Source: JBLFWJ01 sp047611425 (GTDB lineage: Bacteria; Bacteroidota; Bacteroidia; UBA10329). From it: a DNA stretch of 15,166 nucleotides. The position numbers and the translations under genes are program-made. The notes under the pieces were generated by a model. It saw nothing but the letters and a program-made list of their open reading frames with translations. It did not search any database and was not told where the DNA came from. Of this stretch, positions 1-8,631 are shown one piece after another (the stretch's first letter is position 1; the number at the start of each line of letters is the position of its first letter). The stretch covers positions 1 to 15,166 of the forward strand of contig JBLFWJ010000076.1 in NCBI GenBank assembly GCA_047611425.1. The letters are read 5' to 3'.

Positions 1-1116
1 AAAGCCACGAAATACTGTAACAGCACAGCTAATGCCGCTGGTATAGTTACATTTCTTACAGTTATTGTTGCGCTGTTTAATTGGGGGTTGGGATTGATCT
101 TCGGAGCCATTCTTGCCAGAAAAGTGGGCGAACATGCTGCTCGAAATAACATCAGTTTGAACTACCCATTAATTGGGGCAGCGGGGTACTCCGGATTGAT
201 GGTTTGGCATGGTGGGATCTCAGGTTCTGCACCCATAAAAGTGGCCGAAGAAGGACACATTAATAAGTTGATGTCGGGCATCATTTCAGATGAAAAATTG
301 GCATTGCTACCAGATCCAGTCTTGTTTTCAGAAACCGTTTTTGGCAGCATGAATCTGGTTACAATCCTTTTGATCGTTACGGTTCTTCCAACCTTTATGT
401 ACTTCCTCGGAAAATCAAAATCAACCAAAACGGATCTACCAAAAGTCAGTGCTTCGGAGATTGAAATGGACGTGAAAGCCACTGGAGCAGAACGGTTGGA
501 TCGATCCAAAATCTTTGCGTGGTTTTTCGGCTTATTTATGATAGGATATGCTGGTCATATAATATGGTGCACCTACCCGATTAAAGGATTGGCATTCATC
601 AACCCCAATTTCATCAACCTTTTACTTTTCGGGTTATGCATTGCACTGCATGGTAGTTTCAGGAATTTCCTCAACGGAATCGATCAAGCCATTGGTGGTG
701 CTTCTGGAATTTTAATTCAATTCCCCCTTTATTTCGGGATCATGGGAATTATGAATTCTTCTGGGCTGGTTCACATCTTCTCAGATTTTTTCGTTTCAAT
801 TTCCAACGAAACCACCTTTCCTGTTTTCACTTTGATAAGTGCCGGAATCGTCAACGTTTTTGTGCCAAGTGGTGGCGGACAATGGGGCGTTCAAGGCCCA
901 ATCATTCTTCAAGCTGCAACCGACCTTGGTGTTAGTATTCCCAAATCGATTATGGCTTTAGCTTATGGCGATCAACTTACCAATATGCTACAACCTTTCT
1001 GGGCATTGCCATTGCTCGGAATCACGGGGCTTAAAGCCAAGGACATCCTTCCATACACAGTTATGTTGATGATGGTTGGATTTGTCTTATTTGTCACTGT
1101 TTTGTTGGCTTTTTAA
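1..1116 (+). CDS. AtoE-type short-chain fatty acid transporter, 3' part
   Basis: This is an integral membrane permease of the short-chain fatty acid transporter family (SCFA_trans, AtoE-like), which imports compounds such as acetoacetate or butyrate across the inner membrane. The reading frame is open from the first base of the window, so the start lies upstream; 371 residues are visible against about 440 in E. coli AtoE, so roughly the first 70 are missing. Visible residues near the left edge (NAAGIVTFLTVIVALFNWGL) match the family's conserved Asn-Trp segment, followed by GAILAR. The family signature PSGGGQWGVQGP is at visible residues 289-300, and several hydrophobic spans follow to the C-terminus. 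An internal TTG at 88 is not the start, because conserved sequence precedes it. The next gene begins 79 bp downstream on the same strand, with no clear terminator between them. The family assignment is firm; the actual substrate is inferred. Confidence 0.9.
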   Translation, partial: KATKYCNSTANAAGIVTFLTVIVALFNWGLGLIFGAILARKVGEHAARNNISLNYPLIGAAGYSGLMVWHGGISGSAPIKVAEEGHINKLMSGIISDEKLALLPDPVLFSETVFGSMNLVTILLIVTVLPTFMYFLGKSKSTKTDLPKVSASEIEMDVKATGAERLDRSKIFAWFFGLFMIGYAGHIIWCTYPIKGLAFINPNFINLLLFGLCIALHGSFRNFLNGIDQAIGGASGILIQFPLYFGIMGIMNSSGLVHIFSDFFVSISNETTFPVFTLISAGIVNVFVPSGGGQWGVQGPIILQAATDLGVSIPKSIMALAYGDQLTNMLQPFWALPLLGITGLKAKDILPYTVMLMMVGFVLFVTVLLAF

Positions 1117-1195
1117 GAAGAATAATTGGCCCAATTTATTTGAGCGTTAGAAAGCTCTAATTAACCAATCTGCTTACATTCGAGATTGGAATCCA

Positions 1196-4100
1196 ATGCT
1201 CAACCTGACTAAATACACTTGCTTTCTTTCAATCCTGATTGGGCTTTTTTCTTGTTCCGAAAACAGGCCTCTTGAAGTCAAGAATGAAGATCAAAATTCA
1301 ACCACTAAACTTCAAGTACTTACTCCAGCTGAGACAGGCATTACATTCTCGAATAACATTACCGAGGATCCTAGTTTTCACTACTTTATCTACACCTACG
1401 CCTATCATGGTGGTGGTGTGGCAGTTGGTGATATTAACGGAGATGACTTGCCAGACATCTACTTCACGGCCAACCAACTTCCCAATAAACTTTACCTGAA
1501 TAGAGGTGACCTCAAGTTTGAGGACATTTCTGAAACGGCAGGGGTTTCGGGAAGTTCAGGCTGGACAACGGGCGTTTCGATGGCTGATGTGAATGCTGAT
1601 GGACTTCTGGACATTTACGTTTGCATGAGCGGTATGGATTCAATCCCATCCACGAGAGAAAACCTCCTCTACATTAATAATGGCGACAACACCTTCTCGG
1701 AAGAGGCTAAGGAATTCGGTCTGGCCGGAGCTGGTCATACATCGATGGCCTATTTCGCTGATTTGGATCACGACAACGACCTTGACATGTACGAGGTAAA
1801 TCATCGGGTAGATTGGTCAATGAACACAAAGGTGATAGTTGATCCAAGGTTTGTTCCAGGGCCGTTTGAAACTGACCGATTATACATCAATAATGGGAAT
1901 GGAAAATTTGAAGACCAAACGAAAGAAGCGGGGATTGAAAACAAGACTTGGGGATTGAGTGCCGTCATTGCAGACATGAACATGGATGGCAAAAACGACA
2001 TCTATGTTGCCAACGATTTTCTGGAGCCAGACTTCTTATATGTGAATAATGGTGACGGCACTTATGAGGAGAAAAACACCGATGTCACCAACCACATTTC
2101 ATTCTATGGAATGGGTTCTGATTGGGCTGATTTTAACAATGATGCATTGCCGGACCTGTGTGTATTGGACATGACTCCTGCGGATCATAAAAGGTCGAAA
2201 CAGAACATGGCATCCATGTTTCCTGAGCAGTTCTATGGCATGGTCGATCTGGGTTGGCATTATCAATACATGACCAACACCTTGCAGTTGAACAATGGCA
2301 ATGGTTCCTATTCCGAAGTAGCTCATCTTGCTGGGATTGACCGCACAGATTGGAGCTGGGCGCCCCTATTTGTGGACATTGACAATGATGGTTGGAAGGA
2401 CCTATTTGTGACCAACGGAATTAAAAGGGACGTCACGAACAATGATTTTAAAGTGAAGATTCAAGAGGTGATGAAAGAGAAGGGTTCTTCTCTAGATTTT
2501 GAATCTGTGATGAACATGATTCCCCAATTCGTTTCTGAAAACCAAATCTTCCGAAATCAGGGTGATCTGACGTTCGATCAATCGAATGGAGATTGGTCGT
2601 ATCAGCAGAAAATAATCTCAACTGGCGCAGCTTACGCTGATTTGGACGCTGATGGTGACATGGATTTAATCACCAACAATTTGGATCAATCGGCCAGTAT
2701 CATTAAGAATACAACTAATGATGATGGTCAGTCCAATTTCCTTCAATTTAAATTGACGGGAGGAATAGAGAACCCTTTTGCCATTGGATCCAAAGTCACG
2801 ATTGAAACAGATGAGGGCATTCAATATCAAGAATTGTTTCATGGCCGTGGATTTCAATCTTCAGTTGAGCCGATCATTCATTTTGGACTTGGAGGATCAA
2901 GAGTCAATTCTGTAAAAATTGAATGGTATGATGGAACAATTACAGAATTGATTAAGCCAAAGATTAATCAGCGAACAGCCATTAACAAAGCTGGCTCGAA
3001 GGTGAAACCCGAACGTAATTCTGTAGCCACCATCTTCCGAGATGTAAGTGCAAAAATCGGATTGAATCACCATCATATCGAGAATGAGTTTGACGATTTC
3101 AAGAATGAAAGTCTTTTGCCTCATCGTCAATCACAGCAAGGCCCAAGCCTAGCTGTTGGTGACGTAAACGAGGATGGTTTTGAAGACATTTTCGTTGGCG
3201 GTTCGGTTGGACAAGATGCTGTCCTTTTCATTCAAAATGAAAGTAAGTTTGAACGTTCGAGTTCTCAACCTTGGATTAAATACCGACAATCAGAAATAAT
3301 TGGAGCACACTTTTTCGATGCGGATGGAGATTCTGATTTAGACCTGTATTTGGCATGCGGAAGCACGGAATTCCCTGTAGGCCATCCTTCCTATCGCGAC
3401 CATCTTTATTTAAACGATGGATCTGGAAATTTTCAAGAATCTGAAAACGCGATTCCTCGAAAGGCAATCAGCACTAAAGTGGTCAGATCTGCGGACATTG
3501 ATTTAGATGGTGACTTAGATCTTTTTGTTGGAGGAAGAAACGTTCCTGACGCATATCCCACATCTCCCGAAAGCACTATTCTAATCAACAACAACGGAAC
3601 GTTTGAAAACGCTAAATCGGTTTGGACCAGCGACCTTTCTAACATTGGAATGGTCACCGATGCTCAATTTGCAGACTTCGATAATGATGGAAAAACAGAT
3701 CTGATACTATGCGGAGAATGGATGGCAATTCAATTCTATCGAAACACTGGATCAACATTTGAAAATGTCACCAGCAAGTTTGGTGACCCGAGCTTAAAAG
3801 GCTGGTGGTATTCATTAACGGTGGATGACCTAGACAATGATGGAGACCTCGACATCGTTGCTGGAAACCTCGGATTGAACAACAAATTCCATCCATCAAA
3901 GGAAAAACCGTTGGAAATCTACATGAGCGATTTTGACGACAATGGAACCAATGACATCGTTCTTGCAAAGCATAGCCAAACGCAGTGTCTGCCTGTTCGA
4001 GGGCGTGAGTGTTCCTCCAGTCAAATGCCGGTTCTGAAAGAGAAATTCCCAACCTTTTCGCTCTTTGCAAATGCCGACTTGAATTCGATTTACGGAAAGG

Positions 4101-4501
4101 AAAAACTTGACAATTCAATTCATCTTCAAGCCACTGAATTCAGAAGTACGATTCTTGTGAATGATGATGGAAAATTCAGTTTTAAGCCATTGCCAAATTC
4201 GGTTCAGATTGCCCCGATAAATGGATCGGTCATTATGGATGTAAATGATGATGGCCATAAAGACATGATCATTGCCGGAAATATGTTTGGTGCTGAGGTG
4301 GAAACATCTCGCTACGATGCTGGAATTGGCTCCGTTCTTCTTGGCGATGGAAAAATGAACTTTACACCATTGACAGTTTCTGAAAGCGGATTTTATACTC
4401 CAAATAACGTTAAGGCGTTAAAAACCATTCAATTACAAGATGGGAAAACTGGGATTATCGTTGGCAACAATGATGCTGGAATTCAAGTGTTTACCCGTTA
4501 G
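1196..4501 (+). CDS. FG-GAP/VCBS repeat lipoprotein with ASPIC/UnbV domain (CRTAC1-like)
   Basis: This is a 1101-residue protein predicted to be exported and lipid-anchored. The N-terminus has a short hydrophobic signal ending in a lipobox, LFSC, with the lipidated Cys at residue 20. It has 14 FG-GAP-type calcium-binding loops of the form DxDxDGxxD, for example DINGDDLPD, DVNADGLLD, DIDNDGWKD, DLDADGDMD, DVNEDGFED, DLDNDGDLD and DVNDDGHKD. Seven lie before and seven after an ASPIC/UnbV domain at about residues 527-597, with its typical HxGxGFQSS-like and IHFGLGG segments. This suggests two beta-propellers joined by the UnbV module. Proteins of this size and layout are common in marine Bacteroidota, often near SusC/SusD genes, but no such partner is in this window. 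The role is unproven; surface binding or adhesion is inferred. The ATG at 1196 is the only start that supplies the signal peptide. Confidence 0.9.
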   Translation: MLNLTKYTCFLSILIGLFSCSENRPLEVKNEDQNSTTKLQVLTPAETGITFSNNITEDPSFHYFIYTYAYHGGGVAVGDINGDDLPDIYFTANQLPNKLYLNRGDLKFEDISETAGVSGSSGWTTGVSMADVNADGLLDIYVCMSGMDSIPSTRENLLYINNGDNTFSEEAKEFGLAGAGHTSMAYFADLDHDNDLDMYEVNHRVDWSMNTKVIVDPRFVPGPFETDRLYINNGNGKFEDQTKEAGIENKTWGLSAVIADMNMDGKNDIYVANDFLEPDFLYVNNGDGTYEEKNTDVTNHISFYGMGSDWADFNNDALPDLCVLDMTPADHKRSKQNMASMFPEQFYGMVDLGWHYQYMTNTLQLNNGNGSYSEVAHLAGIDRTDWSWAPLFVDIDNDGWKDLFVTNGIKRDVTNNDFKVKIQEVMKEKGSSLDFESVMNMIPQFVSENQIFRNQGDLTFDQSNGDWSYQQKIISTGAAYADLDADGDMDLITNNLDQSASIIKNTTNDDGQSNFLQFKLTGGIENPFAIGSKVTIETDEGIQYQELFHGRGFQSSVEPIIHFGLGGSRVNSVKIEWYDGTITELIKPKINQRTAINKAGSKVKPERNSVATIFRDVSAKIGLNHHHIENEFDDFKNESLLPHRQSQQGPSLAVGDVNEDGFEDIFVGGSVGQDAVLFIQNESKFERSSSQPWIKYRQSEIIGAHFFDADGDSDLDLYLACGSTEFPVGHPSYRDHLYLNDGSGNFQESENAIPRKAISTKVVRSADIDLDGDLDLFVGGRNVPDAYPTSPESTILINNNGTFENAKSVWTSDLSNIGMVTDAQFADFDNDGKTDLILCGEWMAIQFYRNTGSTFENVTSKFGDPSLKGWWYSLTVDDLDNDGDLDIVAGNLGLNNKFHPSKEKPLEIYMSDFDDNGTNDIVLAKHSQTQCLPVRGRECSSSQMPVLKEKFPTFSLFANADLNSIYGKEKLDNSIHLQATEFRSTILVNDDGKFSFKPLPNSVQIAPINGSVIMDVNDDGHKDMIIAGNMFGAEVETSRYDAGIGSVLLGDGKMNFTPLTVSESGFYTPNNVKALKTIQLQDGKTGIIVGNNDAGIQVFTR

Positions 4502-4565
4502 ACAGAACAGTAATTCCAATCAAGTCAGATCCTTGAATTCGTGTTGAAAAACGAATGTTAAAAAG

Positions 4566-4615
4566 GCGGCCATTTTCAGACGGGGAAGTACCTTTGCGCA
4601 AATCCACAAGGCCGC
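4566..4615. repeat. Inverted GCGGCC / GGCCGC pair around the carA promoter
   Basis: GCGGCC at 4566-4571 is repeated as its inverse complement GGCCGC at 4610-4615, immediately before the carA ATG. The two arms flank the -7 element. It could be an operator-like pair or chance. The left arm lies upstream of the expected transcription start, so an mRNA hairpin is unlikely unless transcription starts earlier. Confidence 0.3.
4589..4596 (+). promoter_or_regulatory. Bacteroidota-type -7 promoter element of carA
   Basis: TACCTTTG matches the Bacteroidota/Flavobacterium -7 consensus TAnnTTTG at every fixed position. It ends 19 bases before the carA ATG, which predicts a 5' leader of only some 10-15 bases. 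I do not see a good TTTG/TTG -33 box at the expected spacing, so the call rests on the -7 element and its position. Confidence 0.5.
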
Positions 4616-5725
4616 ATGAAATACACTGATAGACCCGATGCCATTCTTCTGCTAAAGGACGGTACCGTTTTTAAAGGAAAGGCAATCGGAGCCATCGGCA
4701 CCACAACCGGAGAAATCTGCTTTAATACAGGCATGACCGGTTACCAAGAAATCTTCACAGACCCTTCGTACACTGGTCAGATTCTAGTTTCTTCTCATGT
4801 TCACATAGGAAACTATGGGGTTTACAAAGAGGACGTTGAATCTGCTGGAATGAAGATTAACGGATTGGTTTGCAAGTATTTTTCAAAGGATCAAAGTCGC
4901 CCGATTGCTGACGGAACACTTAACGACTATTTCGTTGATCAAGGAATGGTTGGTATTTCGGATCTTGACACACGAGCAATTGTTCGTCACGTGCGAGAAA
5001 ATGGCGCAATGAACTGCATCATTTCTTCTGAGAATCTTGATGTTGATTCTTTAAAAGGAGAATTAGACAAAGTTCCTTCCATGGAAGGATTGGAATTGTC
5101 TTCATCTGTTACGACAAAAGAACCCTTCACATTTGGTGACCCGGATGCAGAAAAAAGAGTTGCTGTTCTTGACCTTGGAGTTAAGTTGAATATTCTGAGA
5201 TGTCTTTCTGAGCGAGGATGCTACCTGAAAGTATTCCCAATGTCAGCAACGTTGGAGGAAATGTTGGAATTCAATCCAGATGGATTTATGATGACTAATG
5301 GCCCAGGAGACCCAGGCGCCATGCCAAATGTAGTTGACACAGTAAAATCTGTAATCAATACTGGGATTCCAGTTTTCGGAATCTGTCTTGGCCATCAGGT
5401 TATCGCCCGAAGTCAGGGAATTTCAACCTACAAAATGCATAATGGTCACCGTGGTATAAACCATCCCGTGATCAGATTGAGTGATAGAAAATGTGAGGTC
5501 ACTTCACAGAATCACGGTTTCGTTATTTCCGCAGAGGATTGCGAATCCATTGCAAATATCGAAGTAACACATCGGCATTTGAACGATGATACAATTGCTG
5601 GAATTCGACTTACGGATAAGCCAGTTTTTTCTGTTCAATATCACCCAGAATCTTCTGCTGGCCCTAACGATAGCCGATACCTTTTTGATCAATTTGTTGA
5701 AACCATGAATAAGGTTGAGGCTTGA
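4616..5725 (+). CDS. carA: Carbamoyl-phosphate synthase small (glutaminase) subunit
   Basis: This cytosolic subunit hydrolyses glutamine and passes ammonia to the CarB large subunit, making carbamoyl phosphate for pyrimidine and arginine synthesis. It has 369 residues, against 382 in E. coli. The N-terminal CPSase small-subunit domain (about residues 1-150) has the hallmark FNTGMTGYQEIFTDPSY. The C-terminal class I glutamine amidotransferase domain has NGPGDP, the nucleophile Cys257 in FGICLGHQ, the GHRGINHPV segment, SQNHGF, and the His343/Glu345 pair in YHPES, so the catalytic triad is intact. The start at 4616 is supported by the normal N-terminus and the TAnnTTTG element just upstream. 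carB is not in the window. eno follows 54 bp later and may be co-transcribed; I recall carA next to eno as a common flavobacterial arrangement. Confidence 0.97.
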   Translation: MKYTDRPDAILLLKDGTVFKGKAIGAIGTTTGEICFNTGMTGYQEIFTDPSYTGQILVSSHVHIGNYGVYKEDVESAGMKINGLVCKYFSKDQSRPIADGTLNDYFVDQGMVGISDLDTRAIVRHVRENGAMNCIISSENLDVDSLKGELDKVPSMEGLELSSSVTTKEPFTFGDPDAEKRVAVLDLGVKLNILRCLSERGCYLKVFPMSATLEEMLEFNPDGFMMTNGPGDPGAMPNVVDTVKSVINTGIPVFGICLGHQVIARSQGISTYKMHNGHRGINHPVIRLSDRKCEVTSQNHGFVISAEDCESIANIEVTHRHLNDDTIAGIRLTDKPVFSVQYHPESSAGPNDSRYLFDQFVETMNKVEA

Positions 5726-5779
5726 TTTTTTTTTCATGCAACCAATCCTAATTTCCTAATACACTAATAAGCTATTCTC

Positions 5780-7078
5780 ATGTCCCAAATCGCACATATT
5801 TCAGCTCGTCAGATTCTTGACTCAAGAGGTAACCCAACCATTGAGGTTGATGTTGTCACAACTAATGGTGTACTCGGAAGAGCCGCTGTTCCATCTGGCG
5901 CTTCTACGGGAGAGCACGAAGCCGTTGAGCTTAGAGATGGTGACAAAGGAATGTACCTTGGAAAAGGTGTTCTGAAGGCCGTTCAGAATGTAAACACGGT
6001 GATCGCCAAAGAATTGGAAGGTATGTTTGTGAACGATCAAGCATTGATCGATCAGAAAATGCTGGATCTTGATGGATCTAACAACAAGGCAAATCTTGGT
6101 GCCAATGCAATTCTTGGAGTTTCATTGGCCGCTGCAAAGGCTGCTTCTGCTGACCTTGAAATCCCATTGTACCGATACATCGGAGGATGCAACGCGAGCA
6201 TGCTTCCGTTGCCAATGATGAATATTATCAATGGTGGATCTCATGCCGACAACAGCATCGATTTTCAGGAGTTCATGATTGTACCGGCTGGAGCTGACAC
6301 ATTCTCAGAATCATTGAGAATGGGAACCGAAGTTTTCCATCACTTAAAGAAGGTACTTCAAGACATGGGACACAGCACAAATGTGGGAGACGAAGGAGGC
6401 TTCGCTCCAAATCTCGGATCCAATGATGAGGCTTGCGAGGTGATTCTAAAGGCAATCGAAAATGCTGGATACCGACCAGGTGAGGATGTCTACCTAGCTA
6501 TGGACGCGGCCAGTTCTGAATTCTATTTAAAGGATGAAGGAGTTTATCATCTTCACAAATCTTCTGGAGACAAATTGAGCGCTTCCGATATGACAAGCCT
6601 TTGGAAGGATTGGGCGAATAAATACCCAATTGTTTCTATTGAGGATGGATTGGATGAGAATGATTGGGATGGCTGGAAACTCTTGACTGATGCTATTGGT
6701 GATCAAGTTCAATTAGTTGGAGACGATCTATTTGTAACCAATGTCAGCAAACTTCAGCGGGGAATTGACGAAGGAATTGCCAATTCGATCCTCGTAAAAG
6801 TGAATCAGATCGGCTCGCTTACTGAGACAATAAACGCGGTTCAACTCGCACAGCGAAACAAGTACACATCAGTGATGAGCCATCGTTCTGGTGAAACGGA
6901 AGATGTGACGATCGCAGATTTGTCGGTCGCACTTGGAACAGGTCAGATTAAGACTGGTTCAGCTTCACGATCTGATCGTATCGCGAAGTACAATCAATTG
7001 CTTCGAATTGAAGAGCAATTGGGAAGTGAGGCACAATTCCTTGGGAAAAATATGAAGTACATCGCAATGAGAGGTTGA
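5780..7078 (+). CDS. eno: Enolase (phosphopyruvate hydratase)
   Basis: Enolase interconverts 2-phosphoglycerate and phosphoenolpyruvate in glycolysis and gluconeogenesis, as a cytosolic Mg-dependent enzyme. The 432 residues match the usual bacterial length with no gaps. The key positions are present: GGSHADN, the general acid/base Glu205 in GDEGGFAPN, metal ligands Asp242 (MDAASS), Glu288 (SIEDGLDE) and Asp315 (VGDDLFVTN), the catalytic Lys340 in VKVNQIGSLTET, the SHRSGETED loop and Lys391 in IKTG. The start at 5780 gives the canonical IxxIxARQILDSRGNPTIEV N-terminus; no Shine-Dalgarno sequence is visible, which is normal for this phylum. It lies 54 bp after carA. No convincing separate promoter is visible in that gap, which begins with a run of nine Ts at 5726-5734. 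A strong hairpin terminator follows 21 bp after the stop. Confidence 0.98.
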   Translation: MSQIAHISARQILDSRGNPTIEVDVVTTNGVLGRAAVPSGASTGEHEAVELRDGDKGMYLGKGVLKAVQNVNTVIAKELEGMFVNDQALIDQKMLDLDGSNNKANLGANAILGVSLAAAKAASADLEIPLYRYIGGCNASMLPLPMMNIINGGSHADNSIDFQEFMIVPAGADTFSESLRMGTEVFHHLKKVLQDMGHSTNVGDEGGFAPNLGSNDEACEVILKAIENAGYRPGEDVYLAMDAASSEFYLKDEGVYHLHKSSGDKLSASDMTSLWKDWANKYPIVSIEDGLDENDWDGWKLLTDAIGDQVQLVGDDLFVTNVSKLQRGIDEGIANSILVKVNQIGSLTETINAVQLAQRNKYTSVMSHRSGETEDVTIADLSVALGTGQIKTGSASRSDRIAKYNQLLRIEEQLGSEAQFLGKNMKYIAMRG

Positions 7079-7099
7079 TTCTCTCTTGACTTATTTGAA

Positions 7100-7129
7100 A
7101 ACCCTTGGCTCACCAGCCAGGGGTTTTTT
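7100..7129. terminator. Bidirectional intrinsic terminator between eno and the convergent glycosyltransferase
   Basis: An 11-bp stem (arms 7100-7110 and 7115-7125, complementary throughout with one G-T pair) closes a 4-base loop, CACC. The arms end in AACCC and GGGTT, and a run of six Ts (7124-7129) ends the plus-strand structure. Read on the minus strand, the same stem follows the glycosyltransferase stop codon (7130-7128) directly and ends in TTTTC, so it should terminate both genes. Confidence 0.87.
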
Positions 7130-8588
7130 ATTGCGGTTTAGCCAGTTTATAAACCCGCATTTCTCCGGTATCGAGAATCAACTCTTTCAAGTAGGGTCGG
7201 ATGGAGGGATTATTCTCAACCTCTAGCGAAGTAGAATAAAAGTACTCGGCCCCTTTATCCACCATTCGATGTAAGTCTGTAGCACTTAGTTCGTCATAAC
7301 TAAAAGTCCAGCCTTTACGATTTATGGTGTAAAGGAATATTTGAGTGCTCACGTCATTTCCCATTACACAAAGTGCGTTTTTAGGCGAGGCCGCCCTCAG
7401 TTCAACCAGATTGGAACGTAGCATTTTTTCGTCCCCCATGTGCCGCCAACGACTGTCTGACCGGAGGTAAGCCGTTATAGGCAAAACCAAAAGCAACCCA
7501 GTCGCAAGTAATCTGATTGGTTTTTTTCCAGAAAGCATTTTCTGAAGACCATAACCCACAGCAATAAAAAGAAATGGCAAAAAAGGAAACAGGTAATAAT
7601 CATGTACGGTAGAAATAATGTTTATCTCATACAAGTAATATGCAATAAAAGCCAAAAGGATTAATAACAGGCTCAAATGCAATTGCGACAGTATCTTCCT
7701 TTTAATCCAAAACCTATATATCCCGACCAATAAAAAAGGTAAGGCCGCGTAATTCACGATTAACTCTGGGATTATAGAAATGAGCGTTTGCCAAATAATA
7801 AGCAATGCATCCATAACTGTAAAGCCGTTATCAGCTGACACTCCTTGTAAGGGCCCCGCGCCTCCCCATGTTGGAATCACCCATACGTACCAAGCCAAAC
7901 ATGGTAATAAGAGAACAACAAACTGAAGCATCGCCCTAAAGAGGATTCCAAACTGTTTCTGCTGGAGTTGTTGGTAGAGAAATGGGACAGACCCTAAGGA
8001 AAACAGGATGTACGGTAACTTAATCAGAGATGCAATCCCTATTAAAAATTGGAACAGAACAAAATATGAGAGCCTGTTTTTCCGATAAGAATGAGCCAAT
8101 ACGGCAAGCCCTATCATTGAAAACATAAGGGCCATATTGTCGGGCAATGGATTTAGAGTGTAGTAGTAAAACAGTGGAGACCAATTGAAGCACCAAGCGA
8201 CCAAAGCACTTGTTAACTTTGAAAAACCGAACCCCAAGAAGAGGGAAAATATCCCAAAAACGGATAAGAGCCCAAAACACAAAGAGGCCCACCTTGAAGC
8301 CGCTACACTTCCACCTGAATCTTCGTATAACCACGAGTATGTCCACTGCATCAGAGGGAATTCCAAACGAATTATTCCATCGGAGTAATGTAAATTGTTC
8401 AATTTCGGATTAAGAATATCTCGGCCCTCCGTTGCGAAATTCTCTATTACCGTTTGCGTTTGGGCTTGTCTCCAAAGGTGCACACCTTGCAGGTCTTTAT
8501 CGAAAACGTTCCAATGTAGAATGGTGCTCAGAAGTGGAATCCCTACTAAAACAAGCCACCAATATTTATTTATGAACTGAGAATTCAT
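7128..8588 (-). CDS. Polytopic GT-C-type glycosyltransferase (family 39/PMT-like)
   Basis: This is a predicted inner-membrane sugar transferase that would use a polyprenyl-phosphate sugar donor on the periplasmic side. From the start I prefer (ATG at 8588) it has 486 residues, with about ten hydrophobic spans and a soluble tail at about residues 376-486. Numbered from that start, GVHLWRQAQT (about 35-44) and EFPL (76-79) form the first periplasmic loop, and HDYYLFPFLPF lies at 329-339. All three patterns recur in Bacteroidota PMT_2-like proteins. An upstream in-frame ATG at 8633 would add 15 residues, but it overlaps the divergent decarboxylase start, so I consider it less likely. The stop codon abuts the shared terminator at 7100-7129. 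Donor and acceptor cannot be read from the sequence; glycolipid, O-antigen or protein glycosylation are all possible. Confidence 0.8.
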   Translation of the reverse strand: MNSQFINKYWWLVLVGIPLLSTILHWNVFDKDLQGVHLWRQAQTQTVIENFATEGRDILNPKLNNLHYSDGIIRLEFPLMQWTYSWLYEDSGGSVAASRWASLCFGLLSVFGIFSLFLGFGFSKLTSALVAWCFNWSPLFYYYTLNPLPDNMALMFSMIGLAVLAHSYRKNRLSYFVLFQFLIGIASLIKLPYILFSLGSVPFLYQQLQQKQFGILFRAMLQFVVLLLPCLAWYVWVIPTWGGAGPLQGVSADNGFTVMDALLIIWQTLISIIPELIVNYAALPFLLVGIYRFWIKRKILSQLHLSLLLILLAFIAYYLYEINIISTVHDYYLFPFLPFLFIAVGYGLQKMLSGKKPIRLLATGLLLVLPITAYLRSDSRWRHMGDEKMLRSNLVELRAASPKNALCVMGNDVSTQIFLYTINRKGWTFSYDELSATDLHRMVDKGAEYFYSTSLEVENNPSIRPYLKELILDTGEMRVYKLAKPQ

Positions 8589-8631
8589 TCGGCTAAGAAA
8601 GAACAAAACGAGCACTCTATATTTACCGACC

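Noticed and set aside
1124..1160. Short inverted repeats after the AtoE-type gene (AATTGG-C-CCAATT and TTAGA/TCTAA) as a terminator
   Set aside because: Stems are short and AT-rich with no proper T run, so they do not support a terminator call.
1175..1182. TACATTCG as a -7 promoter element of the lipoprotein gene
   Set aside because: One mismatch to TAnnTTTG and no -33 box at usual spacing (the nearest TTTG is 32 bp upstream); plausible but too weak to list.
3768..4118. 116-residue minus-strand frame inside the lipoprotein gene
   Set aside because: Antisense to well-conserved FG-GAP coding sequence, with no family signature; a shadow frame.
4531..4566. CCTT..ATTCGT / ACGAAT..AAGG hairpin as terminator of the lipoprotein gene
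   Set aside because: The stem is interrupted and is followed by A-rich, not T-rich, sequence.
5726..5734. Run of nine Ts right after carA as a terminator
   Set aside because: No stable stem precedes it (only AACC/GGTT); it may be a slippage-prone homopolymer, but carA-eno read-through remains likely.
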